Positions 53,964 through 64,000 of a stretch of 64,000 nucleotides of DNA are shown one piece after another. The DNA lies in assembly GCA_012295275.1 (NCBI GenBank), contig CM022665.1, positions 8,670,976-8,734,975 on the forward strand, written 5' to 3'. The notes under the pieces are model-generated. The model had not been told where the DNA came from. It made no database searches and was given only the letters and a program-made list of their open reading frames with translations. Both the position numbers and the translations under genes were made by a program. Origin of the DNA: Chrysomallon squamiferum (Eukaryota > Mollusca > Gastropoda > Neomphalida > Peltospiridae). Each line of letters opens with the position of its first letter. Position 1 is the first letter of the stretch.

Positions 53964-56009
53964 TTAAGAAATAAACTCAATGATGAACAAAGCAACAAAC
54001 TTTCTGCTCAGAAAGAACTTCTTTTCCATAAGAAGGATGAAGTAGGTAAAATGGACCTTCGAATTCAGGAACTACAACAACGAATAAAAAAACGCAGATC
54101 ACAGCAGCACGAACAAGCCCAGCAGAACAAAAATACAGTGATTCAGAACAAATACCCAGGACGACCAGCAGGAACAAACATAGCAGCAGTTGAACCATAC
54201 ATTCAGATTAAAGACTCTGTTCAAGAGGATTTGTGTAAAAACACTGGGTTCTTGAAAAAAGATCCAAAATATCAGTCACTTCCTTCTAATGCGAAGTATA
54301 TTCCTGACAAAAACAGTGAACAAAACAAAGAGATGAATAACAATGAACAAACAGAGGATAGACAGTTACCCAGTGGTGTGCACAGTGATTTCTATAGGAG
54401 AAAGCCAGATATGAATGGCCCAAATGCTGGCCCATCAATAGATGAAACTTCAGCAAGTGTCAGTTCCCTTGTAGTCAAATTTCAAAATGGAGAACCAAAT
54501 GCTATGTTAGGTCAGGAGAGTAAACCAACTAGTGCTAATAATCAAGGAACAACAAAATTCAGTGTGAGTAATATTGCCAAATATGCTCCAAGACCTTTTG
54601 GGAGCACATACAGCACAACAGTTCTAGCAGGAAGACTGCCAGGTCAGTCCATACAGCAACCTGTTATTAATATTACTGAGGAGGAGAGACAGGCTGGTAG
54701 TGGACAGAGTTCTCCAGCTTCCAGTGACAGTTCTCAGAGTTCACCTAATGGAAGAAGCACTATGGCTTTGTCAAATGGAGGACATCCATTATCATCTGGT
54801 GTAACAAAACAAAAGCCGTCTCCTCCTGTTAGAAACACTGGTCAAACTGGATCTGTTGGATCTGCTGTCCAGGGAAAAATGCTTCCAAAGTCTATTAGTG
54901 CTCAAAACATTCCATACAGTCAACAAAAAGTTGGACAGACAGCTCCTGCATCTTATGTAGTTTCTAAGAAAGGGATCCGTACAACACTGACGGAAGGCAA
55001 AAGTTCAACTCCTAAGATGATTGGTTTTTATCCAAATTCTGCACGAAATATCATTGAAGCCCAGGATGTTACAGATTCAAGCAAGTTTTCTTATGATTCT
55101 CCTGTTTCTGAAAAGTCTCAGCCTCAAGCTCATTCAACTCCTCTTCCAGTTTCTAGCAGTGGCACTGCAAAAGTAGCTGTGTCTCAAACAGGTGGGTTTA
55201 AAGGAGCCCCAACTTACAGATATGCTACAAAGAATACAATAATGAATACATATATGGTAAAACTCGGTAGTTCAGCTTTGCAGAAATATCAAGCAAATAT
55301 GCAAAAGTTGTACCAAAATGCAGATCTTCCCAATGTTCAAGCAGAAAATTCAAAGCAAGATGACAGTTTGCCTGTGAGCAGTTCTGCTTCAGAAAACAGT
55401 GGCAGTTATAATGTGCCAACTGCTAGTCACTTTCCACTGACAAAAGACAAAGCATCTTCAGAACAAAGAACAGCATTCAATCAGTCATCTGCCCAAGGGG
55501 AAAATGAAAGTACTGATAATTCATCAAGAAAACATACTCATTTTGGGCTGGTAGGCTTGCCCCAGTATCAGCAAATAGCCTCTGACAAAGGCAGTTACAA
55601 AGCTAACACACCAAAACAAGTGAGAAGACGACACTCAGATAGTGACAACGAAGACTTGCACAAGTACTTGCGAGGAGGTTATGAAAAATATGCAGCCAAT
55701 CAAAAAATAAGCAGTGGTCTTTCAAATCAACAGCCTAGTGCCTTTCCAAATTCTGAGCAGTCAGAAAGTGGTAATAGCAGTGTTCAGTCAGACAGCAGTA
55801 AGTCAGATACTAAAAATGCTTCTGAGTCTTCCAAAATACAGCAGTCAACTTTGTCTGAAGAAGTTCCTCAACAGAAGAAGAAGACAAATTTGAAAACAAC
55901 AAAAAAATCCAAGAAAACCTCACATCGTGTCAGTTTCGATCCTCTTGCTCTTCTTTTAGATGCTTCTCTGGAAGGAGAGCTTGATCTTGTGACGAGGACA
56001 GCAAAAGAG
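53964..56009 (+). CDS. TP53BP2/PPP1R13B-like: ASPP exon f: end of coiled coil, low-complexity middle, PP1-docking motif
   Basis: A single 2046-nt exon (682 codons, phase 0 at both ends). It opens with LRNKLNDEQ, as in the family, and ends the coiled coil near RIKKRR. AAVEPYIQ at 54183-54206 matches the conserved AAVGPYIQ of human ASPPs. The next 500 or so residues are Ser/Gln/Asn-rich and disordered-looking, with only short family-like islands, including RRRHSDSDNEDL near 55623. Near the end, HRVSF at 55923-55937 is the RVxF motif that docks protein phosphatase 1. It is followed directly by DPLALLLDASLEGELDLV, the conserved lead-in to the ankyrin repeats. The donor is GTGGGT at 56010. Confidence 0.97.
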
Positions 56010-56307
56010 GTGGGTTTATTTTTCATAGTTCTTTTTCAGTTCCATTAGTCAAATAAATAAGTTTAATATTTTTTAATCACAGTATAATATTTCTCAATTT
56101 GCAGAATTTTCTCAATCTAAAAAATTCTGAGCCAGTTTCAAATTTACAAATAACAACTGAACATGGGATGTACATTTTTGTCACAACTGTAACAACATAA
56201 CTATATAATTTGTTTACTAATTTTTTTTTTTTAATATGTCAAGACATTTGACACTTAAAGTAAAAATATTCTACATTCTAGAACTCACTAATTTATTCTG
56301 TTTTCAG
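56010..56307. other. ASPP intron f-g
   Basis: A 298-base GT-AG intron with nothing else visible. Confidence 0.9.
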
Positions 56308-56441
56308 GTGAAAGATGTAAGTGCTCCCAATGATGAAGGAATCACTGCTCTACATAATGCAATCTGTGCTGGACATTATGAGATTGTCCGCTTCCTGGTT
56401 GAGTTTGGTTGTGATGTTAATTCTCCTGACAGTGATGGCTG
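56308..56441 (+). CDS. TP53BP2/PPP1R13B-like: ASPP exon g: ankyrin repeats, first part
   Basis: Enters in phase 0 after TTTCAG and exits in phase 2 before GTAAGA. PNDEGITALHNAICAGHYEI and SPDSDGW are near-identical to vertebrate ASPPs, including the TALH ankyrin signature. In human ASPP2 this surface, with the SH3 domain, contacts the p53 core domain. Confidence 0.97.
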
Positions 56442-56664
56442 GTAAGAAAAATAATAATTTAGAATATATTTTTTTTAAAGTGTTTTATCAGTATTTTCAT
56501 TTTTATCTGAAGAAAAATTTAAAACTACAAATTTTTATGTAAAATACACTTTTTACATTTATAATGAAATGCATGGTAATTATTTTTAAAATAAACATTA
56601 CTTTCATTCAGTTTTTACATTTGGACACTTTTTTCATTTCCAAAATGCATATTAATAATTTCAG

Positions 56665-56831
56665 GACTCCACTGCATTGTGCTGCATCTTGTAACAACTT
56701 GCCAATGGTGAAGTTTCTTGTGGAACATGGAGCATGTATTTTTGCCACTACTTACAGCGATCACGAGACAGCAGCAGATAAATGTGAGGAGGATGAGGAG
56801 GGCTATGATGGATGCTCAGATTACCTGTACA
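56665..56831 (+). CDS. TP53BP2/PPP1R13B-like: ASPP exon h: ankyrin repeats, second part
   Basis: Completes the Trp codon split by the intron and codes [11 protein letters not shown], then [16 protein letters not shown] and [20 protein letters not shown]. All are hallmark ASPP ankyrin sequence. It exits in phase 1 before GTAAGT at 56832. A large inverted repeat begins only 18 bases past this donor. Confidence 0.97.
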
Positions 56832-56849
56832 GTAAGTATTATTTTCACA

Positions 56850-57204
56850 AATTTATTTTTAAATAAATAAATAACAATAATGTCCAGATTAACAAGACAT
56901 TATTTGTTGTAATAAAAAATGTATTAAAAAAATAATAATAATACACACGTTAATTCCACTTCTTTATTAAACTAATATTAGTGACATTGCATTTCTGATC
57001 AGGGATTAGTCAGTATTACAATTTAATCCCTGATCAGAAATGCAATGTCACTAATATTAGTTTAATAAAGAAGTGGAATTAAAATTATTCAGTGTTTCAC
57101 CAAACGTGTATTATTAATTTTTTTTTTAATACATCTTTTTATTACAACAAATAATATCTTATTACTCTGGACATTATTGTTATTTATTTATTTAAGAATA
57201 AATT
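56850..57204. repeat. Fold-back inverted repeat with a 58-bp perfect stem
   Basis: The left arm at 56951-57008 and the right arm at 57024-57081 are perfect reverse complements over 58 bases, separated by 15 bases. The outer arms (56850-56950 and about 57104-57204) also pair with few mismatches. A 22-base unpaired insertion sits on the right side. The structure looks like a fold-back element or MITE; no clear target-site duplication is visible. Confidence 0.9.
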
Positions 57205-57282
57205 AGCACTGACAAATTTCATAGAGACGTATTTTTTTTTATTTTGGCAATTTAATTGAAAAGACTCGATAAATATTTAATG

Positions 57283-57450
57283 CAGGGACATATTATTCAT
57301 AAGGCTGACTAGGCTGAAGACTAGAGGGCTGACAATTTTTTGTTTTTCTGAGGCACTGTTGCCTTTGTAGTGGGGTGAAAGATTGAAGTGCCAGAGGGGG
57401 GACCAACATACATAAAAGCCTAAGGGCCCAGCCATGGATTAATAGTCCTG
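57283..57450. mobile_element. Short non-autonomous hAT-like element
   Basis: It starts CAGGGACATATTATTCAT and ends, read on the other strand, CAGGACTATTAATCCATG, so it has imperfect terminal inverted repeats. Each end then carries an AGGCT segment. The 8 bases on either side (57275-57282 and 57451-57458) match at 6 of 8 positions, as expected for an old 8-bp hAT target duplication. The inside is more GC-rich than the intron. It has no coding capacity. Confidence 0.5.
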
Positions 57451-57908
57451 ATGTATTGATCAAAATGTTTAAAAAAAATTAAAAATTGTATAATGCTAAA
57501 GGCCTTTTTTAAATTGCAAATTAAATCAGATGCTCAAATTTGCTCAGAGTTTTTCCATGATTACCATTATTCAGTTATGCATATCTTTTCAGTCATGCAA
57601 CAAGTAGTGTCAAAATGAAGGCTGTTACAAAAATAATGTGAATAATTAAATAACTTGATTTCACCCAAAATGTTTAATCTTGTTTTATGAAAAACAAAAA
57701 ACTAACAGAACCTTGTTCAAATACTTAATTTCATGTTTTGTCTGACATTAAAAAGATTGATTGTATACTGAAACTAAAATTAAGTGTGTGAAACATACCA
57801 GAAAAAGATATATAAATAATATTGTAATTAAATGGATAGCTAAAGGGAGTTAATCCATACACCCACAGATTTTATCTTTACGTTTTTTTTTTTTTTTACT
57901 TGTTCCAG

Positions 57909-58108
57909 GTATTCAAGAAAAACTTGGAATTCTTAACAATGGTGAAGTTTATGCAGTGTTTGAATACAAGGCTCAGAATCCAGATGAGTTGACCATTAAA
58001 ATTGGTGATAAAATTGTAATACTTCGAAAAGGTGACGAGAAAGAGAAGGATTGGTGGTGGGCTCAGAAACAAGATAAAGAGGGCTATGTGGCCAAGAATC
58101 TGCTTGGA
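57909..58108 (+). CDS. TP53BP2/PPP1R13B-like: ASPP exon i: SH3 domain
   Basis: Enters in phase 1, completing a Ser codon, and exits in phase 0 before GTAAGT at 58109. It codes GEVYAVFEYKAQNPDELTIK (the ALYDY strand and RT loop), then DWWWAQ with the Trp triplet typical of ASPPs, then KEGYVAKNLLG. In human ASPP1, ASPP2 and iASPP the last segment reads GYVPRN; here the Pro of the SH3 binding groove is Ala. The end of this exon and its donor are copied twice more in the following intron. Confidence 0.97.
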
Positions 58109-58320
58109 GTAAGTATATAGATTGTTATTATCATCAGTTGTTACTTTATTTGTTGTTTATACTGGCAAGAAAAACTCTGTGGCCAACAATCTAAGTGGAA
58201 TAAGTATATTTTGTTATTATCAAGAGTTATTTAACTAATTTATTGTTTAAGCTGACAGAGAATATTACAAGGCCAAGAATCTACTTGGAGTAAATTATTC
58301 CTGTTGTTATTATTGTGTGG
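58087..58320 (+). repeat. Tandem triplication across the exon i / intron boundary
   Basis: The segment GGCCAAGAATCTGCTTGGAG plus the start of the intron recurs with GGCC at 58090, 58181 and 58271, a period of about 91. Copy 2 has lost the donor (GGAATAAGT). Copy 3 keeps a GT (GGAGTAAAT). The intronic TTGTTATTATC that follows recurs too, so the duplicated unit includes both exon and intron sequence. Confidence 0.8.
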
Positions 58321-58700
58321 ATTTTAAAATGTAATTGCCTGTTTATTAAATTTATGATATGAATGAATGCATGTTTAACCTAAATGTGTTTAGTCAAACA
58401 ATTCAAGCTAGCTATAGTTCAGTTTTAATATATTCAGTGATAAAAGCTTTGTTTTACTTTTATTAATTTATTTTTCATATTATTCTTCTGATCCATTTTT
58501 ATTCTTTAAAATGAGAAAACAAGCTGTTAATATTCTTCTTGCCAAGGAACCAATTAAAAACAATATATTTCCTTTTTGTAGTTATGTGTTCAACATAAAT
58601 TTATTGCATTTCATTTTTGAATGTTTTAATGCATTTCATTTTTGAATGTTTTAATGCATTTATTTTTACATAACCAGTATTACCCTTTTTCTTCTTCCAG

Positions 58701-58760
58701 TTGTATCCTCGAGTTCTACCAAAGTACCTGAAAGAGGACGGCCCATCAAAGGACCAGTGA
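58701..58760 (+). CDS. TP53BP2/PPP1R13B-like: ASPP exon j: C-terminus and stop
   Basis: Follows a good CTTCTTCCAG acceptor and enters in phase 0. LYPRV completes the SH3 domain as in human ASPPs (GLYPRI/V). The tail is lysine- and aspartate-rich and ends with TGA at 58758-58760. Confidence 0.96.
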   Translation: MYPRVLPKYLKEDGPSKDQ

Positions 58761-60710
58761 TTTTGTTAAAATTAGTTTTGTAAATAAGTCCAAAGATGCA
58801 GTTCTCATATTTTTAACCAAATTAAATGAAATTTTCTTATTTTTTAAATGTTCTTTGCAAAGTCTACCAATTATTTTTGCTACCAATTATTTCTTAATAT
58901 TTTATCTGTAACAATGTGGGAAAAGGTTTTATATCTCCAGATAGAGAAAGGCATGTGATTCAGTCACTGGTTGTTATTGTTGTTGCAAACTTTGAAAACA
59001 ATGTTGTTAATTCAGATAATGCACAACAAAAATTTTATGTTATTAATTTTTTTAAATGTTAATAACAATAAAAATTACATTTTCAAATATTTTTTTGTAA
59101 TTTAAACTTTTTATAACAGTTATTATTATTTTTTTAAATTTCACCCTTTTTTTTTTCTTTTTTTTATATAAATATTTGACACTTTAAACAGAGAACAGTA
59201 GTTAAATTATACCATTGTGGAGATAGGATTTTTTTACATTTTTAAATTCATAAAATTGATTAAATTCGGAATAATTAAATTAAAAAGTGTAAATCGTATT
59301 TAAAAGTCCCAGATAATCTGGTGTGTAACAAGTTAGAAACTGGTTACTTGAACTTCTTTTTTATTAGTCCCAGATAAACTGATGTTTATTTATTTTAAAC
59401 AAAATAAATGTTTGATGAATATAAAATAAATGTTGTCTGTCATTGCTGGGATCTGAAAGTGTAAGAAAAACTCTGAAAAATATTTTCTATTTTTTATAGT
59501 CTATCTTTACTGTGTAAATTAGTGTTTGAGATAAATGGCATAATGAATGTGACAGGAAAGTGCAATATTGTGGGTTCATCAGTACAATTCTTTACCTTTC
59601 CATCTTAATTTTCAACTATATTCCAGTTTTAAAATGATTAACATCATTTTCAAAATTTTCAGTTTTTGATCAGCTTATGTGTAATTTACATAAATTCTCA
59701 TTTTGTTTTGTTTAAATTGTTTGACTACTTTAACTTAAATATTTTACTCTATTTTAATCTTTGATTTATGTGATATTATTTTCTATTAAGATTTTTTTTT
59801 TTTTTTTTTTTTTAAATTTTATTATTTAAAAATAAAGCAACAAACTTTATTTTCTTTGGTCACATTCAGATTTTCTTTTATTTTCAGACAATAGCATGTT
59901 GCATATTCTTTTTTTTGTTTAATTGAAAATTGATATTTTAGTCAACAAACTTTATTTTCTTTGGTCACATTCAGATATTCTCTTTTATTTTCAGGCAATA
60001 GCATGTTGTTTTTTTTTTTTTTTCATTTCTTTTCACTGAAAATTTATATTTTAATCAAGTTGAGACCATATACGTTTGATATTAATCATTAAACATCTCC
60101 TTTATTACAGAAATTTGTCTTTTCTCTCTTTAAAAAAAATAAAAAAATAAAAATTTAAAAAAATAAATGATACTGATTTAACAGCTTAGAAAAATATGTA
60201 CTTTTTAATTTTTAAGAAAGTCTTAAAATTTTGTACAGATATTGTTGTTACATTATTGTAACTTTTTAGTAACTGGTAAGACAATATTTGTTGAAGCAGT
60301 TATACTCTGTACATTGCTTTAAGTGCAGTGCACTAAATATATTTTGTACATAATTTATACTTTTTCTATGCATGAGAAGCATGGGCTGTGTATTTTTTTT
60401 TTATTTATCCTTGCATTTTGTTTGGTTCAAAATTATTAAATATCAGATTACCTATTCAGGTCACTGATACTGGCAACTTCAGCAAATGGCTGTGTCAAGG
60501 AAAATGTACAGGTTTTCCAGTTCTCTGGTTGTTTTTGTTTTGCTGTAGTCATTGTTAATTGCAGAAATGACATGCAAGATCTGTCCAAGAATATATTTCA
60601 GCATCTGTTTGTTATGAAAAATCTTGAAGGACATTTTAACTTTGTTAGCTAAATTTCCAGTTACTTTACAATCAAAATATATAATAAAAAAATAAACTAA
60701 TTGTTTTGTT
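58761..60710 (+). other. ASPP 3' UTR, extent uncertain
   Basis: AATAAA signals on + occur at 59067-59072, 59403-59408, 59425-59430 and 60683-60688. The last is followed by a T/GT-rich stretch and would give a 3' UTR of about 1.95 kb; the first would give about 330 bases. The sequence in between is AT-rich with long T runs and one 105-bp tandem duplication. Confidence 0.45.
59838..60054. repeat. Two-copy tandem duplication, period 105 bp
   Basis: CAACAAACTTTATTTTCTTT starts at 59838 and at 59943. The copies share TTGGTCACATTCAGAT, TTTTATTTTCAG and CAATAGCATGTTG in order and differ by few bases, so this duplication is younger than most in the window. It probably lies in the ASPP 3' UTR. Confidence 0.85.
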
Positions 60711-60930
60711 ATTACTTTTTTGTATTATGCTCCATTCAGATATTTTACACTAATAATGCATTCATGCTTAGTAATGTTGTGAAAGTACACACTTAAAGGT
60801 TTGACAAATTGTGTTCAGAATTGTTTCTGAAAGCTGTGATATGTAAACTTTGATTAGGAATTCTAAAAAGAACTGCCACAGTAATGTCTTTCAGAATAAA
60901 CAATGCTAAAAAGGTATGTTTCATGAACTT

Positions 60931-60936
60931 TTTATT
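60931..60936 (-). terminator. Probable PSMC6 polyadenylation signal
   Basis: TTTATT on + is AATAAA on -. It lies 175 bases past the PSMC6 stop codon, a normal 3' UTR length for a compact housekeeping gene. Confidence 0.55.
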
Positions 60937-61110
60937 CACAGCACTTTGCAATGAAAGAAAAAACAAAATGATAAAAATATCAATGAAATACACAATTTCT
61001 TATTACTTATTATTTCCAATATTTGTTCAGCTAAAAATCCAATACATAATCAAGTGCTGTGAAGTGAAATGTAGAAAAATGGTTATATTCTAATAATATA
61101 ACAAATATGA

Positions 61111-61229
61111 TCACAAAGGTTTGTAGTCTAATTTCGATTCCAGCTTCTTATTATCAGAAACTTTACGGACAGCTTTCATGAAGTCCTCTTCAATTACGTA
61201 GTCCCTTTCTGCTCTGATAGCAAACATGC
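61111..61229 (-). CDS. PSMC6: PSMC6 last exon: C-terminal helical lid and stop
   Basis: Codes [20 protein letters not shown] and then [12 protein letters not shown], ending TGA (TCA at 61111-61113 on +). It enters in phase 1 after TTTCAG. The match to the human C-terminus is nearly residue for residue. Confidence 0.95.
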
Positions 61230-61566
61230 CTGAAATTAAAAACAATATTCCAAGTAACTTATAAAATTATATCAACATAAACAACAAAAATTAAAAATAT
61301 ATGAACACTATTCAAAACATCCCTGTACAAATATTTTCATTAATCTGAAGCAGGATAAAAGTTATTGAATAATTTTTATTTCATGCTAGTGACGAAATGT
61401 TAGTATTTTACCAAAACAAAAGAAGAAAAATTAATCCAAAGTTGTAAATTGTTTCATAAATTTCTCATATTGTCATGTTTTACCAAAAAGACCACTCTGC
61501 ACATGATATATTTATTTACTGGTCCTAAGTTAGTTTGCAGCATCTCATAAAGACCAAGTTACAAAC

Positions 61567-61638
61567 CTGCTTCAGTACAGGTATTCCTCAAATCTGCACC
61601 ATTAAAGTCTTCAGATAACTTGACAACTGCTTCCCAGT
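61567..61638 (-). CDS. PSMC6: PSMC6 exon: lid domain
   Basis: A 72-nt exon coding [18 protein letters not shown] and then TCTEA; GADLRN and CTEAG are Rpt lid signatures. It is flanked by TTTCAG and GTTTGT. The first two bases complete an Asp codon, giving EIDW (human EIDY). Confidence 0.94.
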
Positions 61639-61923
61639 CTGAAATCAATCTCATGAAGTTAACAACTTTCTTTAAAAAACATTACTATGAAGGAAAATCA
61701 AATGGACAATTACAGAACGATGAAAAAAAAAAAAAAAAAAAAATTAAACAATTTAACCTTCATACAAATTTAAAAAGAACCACTACAAATACCATAAATT
61801 TTCACCTAACAAAACTATATCTCTAAATCACATCAAATGCATATCATAACTGGCAAATCAAATTGTGCCCAGGAAATGGATTTTTATTTTTTATTTTTTA
61901 AACAAATATTGTTTATTACTTAC

Positions 61924-62004
61924 CAATTTCACCATGTTTGGCTATGGGGGAAGCATGAATTTTCAAGATTTCTAATCTGGCTTGCTCATTTGGTAATGGA
62001 ATTT
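61924..62004 (-). CDS. PSMC6: PSMC6 exon: end of AAA core
   Basis: An 81-nt exon coding [17 protein letters not shown] and then a KHGEI end, matching human [17 protein letters not shown]. The donor is GTAAGT; the acceptor is a weak TTAATAG. Confidence 0.94.
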
Positions 62005-62198
62005 CTATTAAAAAAAAGAAAAAAGGACATGCTGAGAAGGTAATAACAGGATTTATTCAAGTTACAATATTTTTAGCTATGTAAAGTTTATAAACAGCAG
62101 TAAAGTCTTGTTTCTGTATTCTTACCCACTGGACTGGACATAGTAACATAAAAACTTATTTAGATTCCTCACTAAAATATTTTCTGTCACAAATGTTA

Positions 62199-62342
<144 letters not shown>

Positions 62343-62593
62343 CTACAACATATTTCATTATAAAGGTTTAATAAATTAAAAATTTTATCATCCTGTTTCT
62401 GGTGGAAATCTGTAGCATGACTATTAAATTTTATAAACTCAAAATACCAAATTTGTCATTTCATTTATTGTTTTGTGGTCAGATACATAATTTTTAAAAA
62501 TGTCTGACATCTTGTTCTTTATTATTGAAACTAATTAATAGTATCAAGAAATAATTTTAACTTGTTTCTAAATTTAGGATTAGACCACACTCA

Positions 62594-62701
<108 letters not shown>

Positions 62702-62867
62702 TTATTTCATAAAGTGAAGTTAAATAAACATAAAAAGGTGGCATTCCTTTATAATTAAAATGACAAATAAAAAATAATAACACACAAATATCAGATTTTG
62801 GTTTAAAAATATTTTAATTTTGTCATCAGAATTAAAAACAAAAACACAAATGGAAAGTAAAACAAAC

Positions 62868-62991
62868 CAATAGCATCAATCTCATCCATGAAAATAATAC
62901 ATGGAGCATGATCTCTAGCAAAGGCAAACATCTCCCTGATAAGTCTGGCACTTTCACCAATGTATTTATCCACTATAGCACTTGAAACGAC
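62868..62991 (-). CDS. PSMC6: PSMC6 exon: Walker B
   Basis: Codes [20 protein letters not shown] (pore-loop region) and then [12 protein letters not shown], with the Walker B DE pair for ATP hydrolysis. It follows TTTCAG and precedes GTTTGT. Confidence 0.96.
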
Positions 62992-63353
62992 CTGAAATTA
63001 TTTACAACTTTTAATGTTAAAACTATTTTCTACCTAAGGGTTTTAAAAAAAAAACCAGTTCTATATATATATATATATATATATGTCAATTCCTTTAATT
63101 TTAAGAGGATCATTTCCCACTTTGCAATAACACTGTGCTCTGAGTAGAATACATTGTACAATAATTAATGGTTTCTTCTGCTGTATGAAATGTATATAAA
63201 CCAGAATGTATTATATTACTGTTGTACATTTTACTAAAAATAAATAGAAGGGATAATACTTTCATGGAAAGGAAAAAAAAACCATATGGCATTATATCAG
63301 AATACAGAAGATAATAAAATATTTTAAAGATTTAACTGTAGCTAAATCTCTTA

Positions 63354-64000
<647 letters not shown>

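Larger units (their letters stand above)
56832..57908. other. ASPP intron h-i, holding two mobile-element-like structures
   Basis: A 1077-base GT-AG intron. It contains a 355-base fold-back at 56850-57204 and a 168-base element with terminal inverted repeats at 57283-57450, each listed separately. Confidence 0.9.

Noticed and set aside
53977-54198. 73-codon hydrophobic open frame on -
   Set aside because: It is the antisense shadow of the ASPP coiled-coil exon.

Overview
This is a eukaryotic, very AT-rich and intron-rich window. It holds two conserved metazoan genes facing each other tail to tail. On the + strand is a nearly complete ASPP gene (family of human TP53BP2/ASPP2 and PPP1R13B/ASPP1). 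On the - strand is the 3' two-thirds of PSMC6 (26S proteasome ATPase Rpt4). The mix of compact proteasome-gene introns, a 37 kb ASPP intron, dense microsatellites, short decayed tandem duplications and decayed transposons suggests an invertebrate, perhaps a mollusc or other lophotrochozoan. That placement is inference; nothing here fixes the species.

Layout. 1-7350: non-coding, upstream of or inside the first ASPP intron; the exon holding the long-form start codon was not found. 7351-15000: three exons for the N-terminal RA/ubiquitin-like domain and linker. 15001-52158: a 37 kb intron with repeats and fossils. At 41744-41833 it holds a candidate alternative first exon whose phase fits the downstream gene. 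52159-58760: seven exons for the coiled coil, a 2046-nt central exon, an RVxF PP1-docking motif, ankyrin repeats and SH3 domain. Every exon junction was checked for phase and closes into one frame (1133 codons from the first exon seen; about 1052 aa for the alternative form). 58761-61110: 3' UTR and short intergenic space. 61111-63623: seven PSMC6 exons on the - strand, equivalent to human residues about 148-389, with the rest beyond the right edge.

The two genes have unrelated jobs. ASPP proteins bind p53-family proteins, PP1 and RAS/polarity partners. PSMC6 is one of six AAA+ subunits that unfold substrates for the proteasome. Their closeness looks like packing rather than a functional unit.

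The main points of interest are the alternative first exon that would give an ASPP lacking the RA domain; an Ala in place of a conserved SH3 Pro; a tandem triplication across an exon-intron boundary; two intronic inverted-repeat structures able to form long dsRNA; a likely GC-AG intron in PSMC6; and a small hAT-like element. I found no bacterial, CRISPR, rRNA or clear tRNA features, and no evidence for an unknown multi-gene system.
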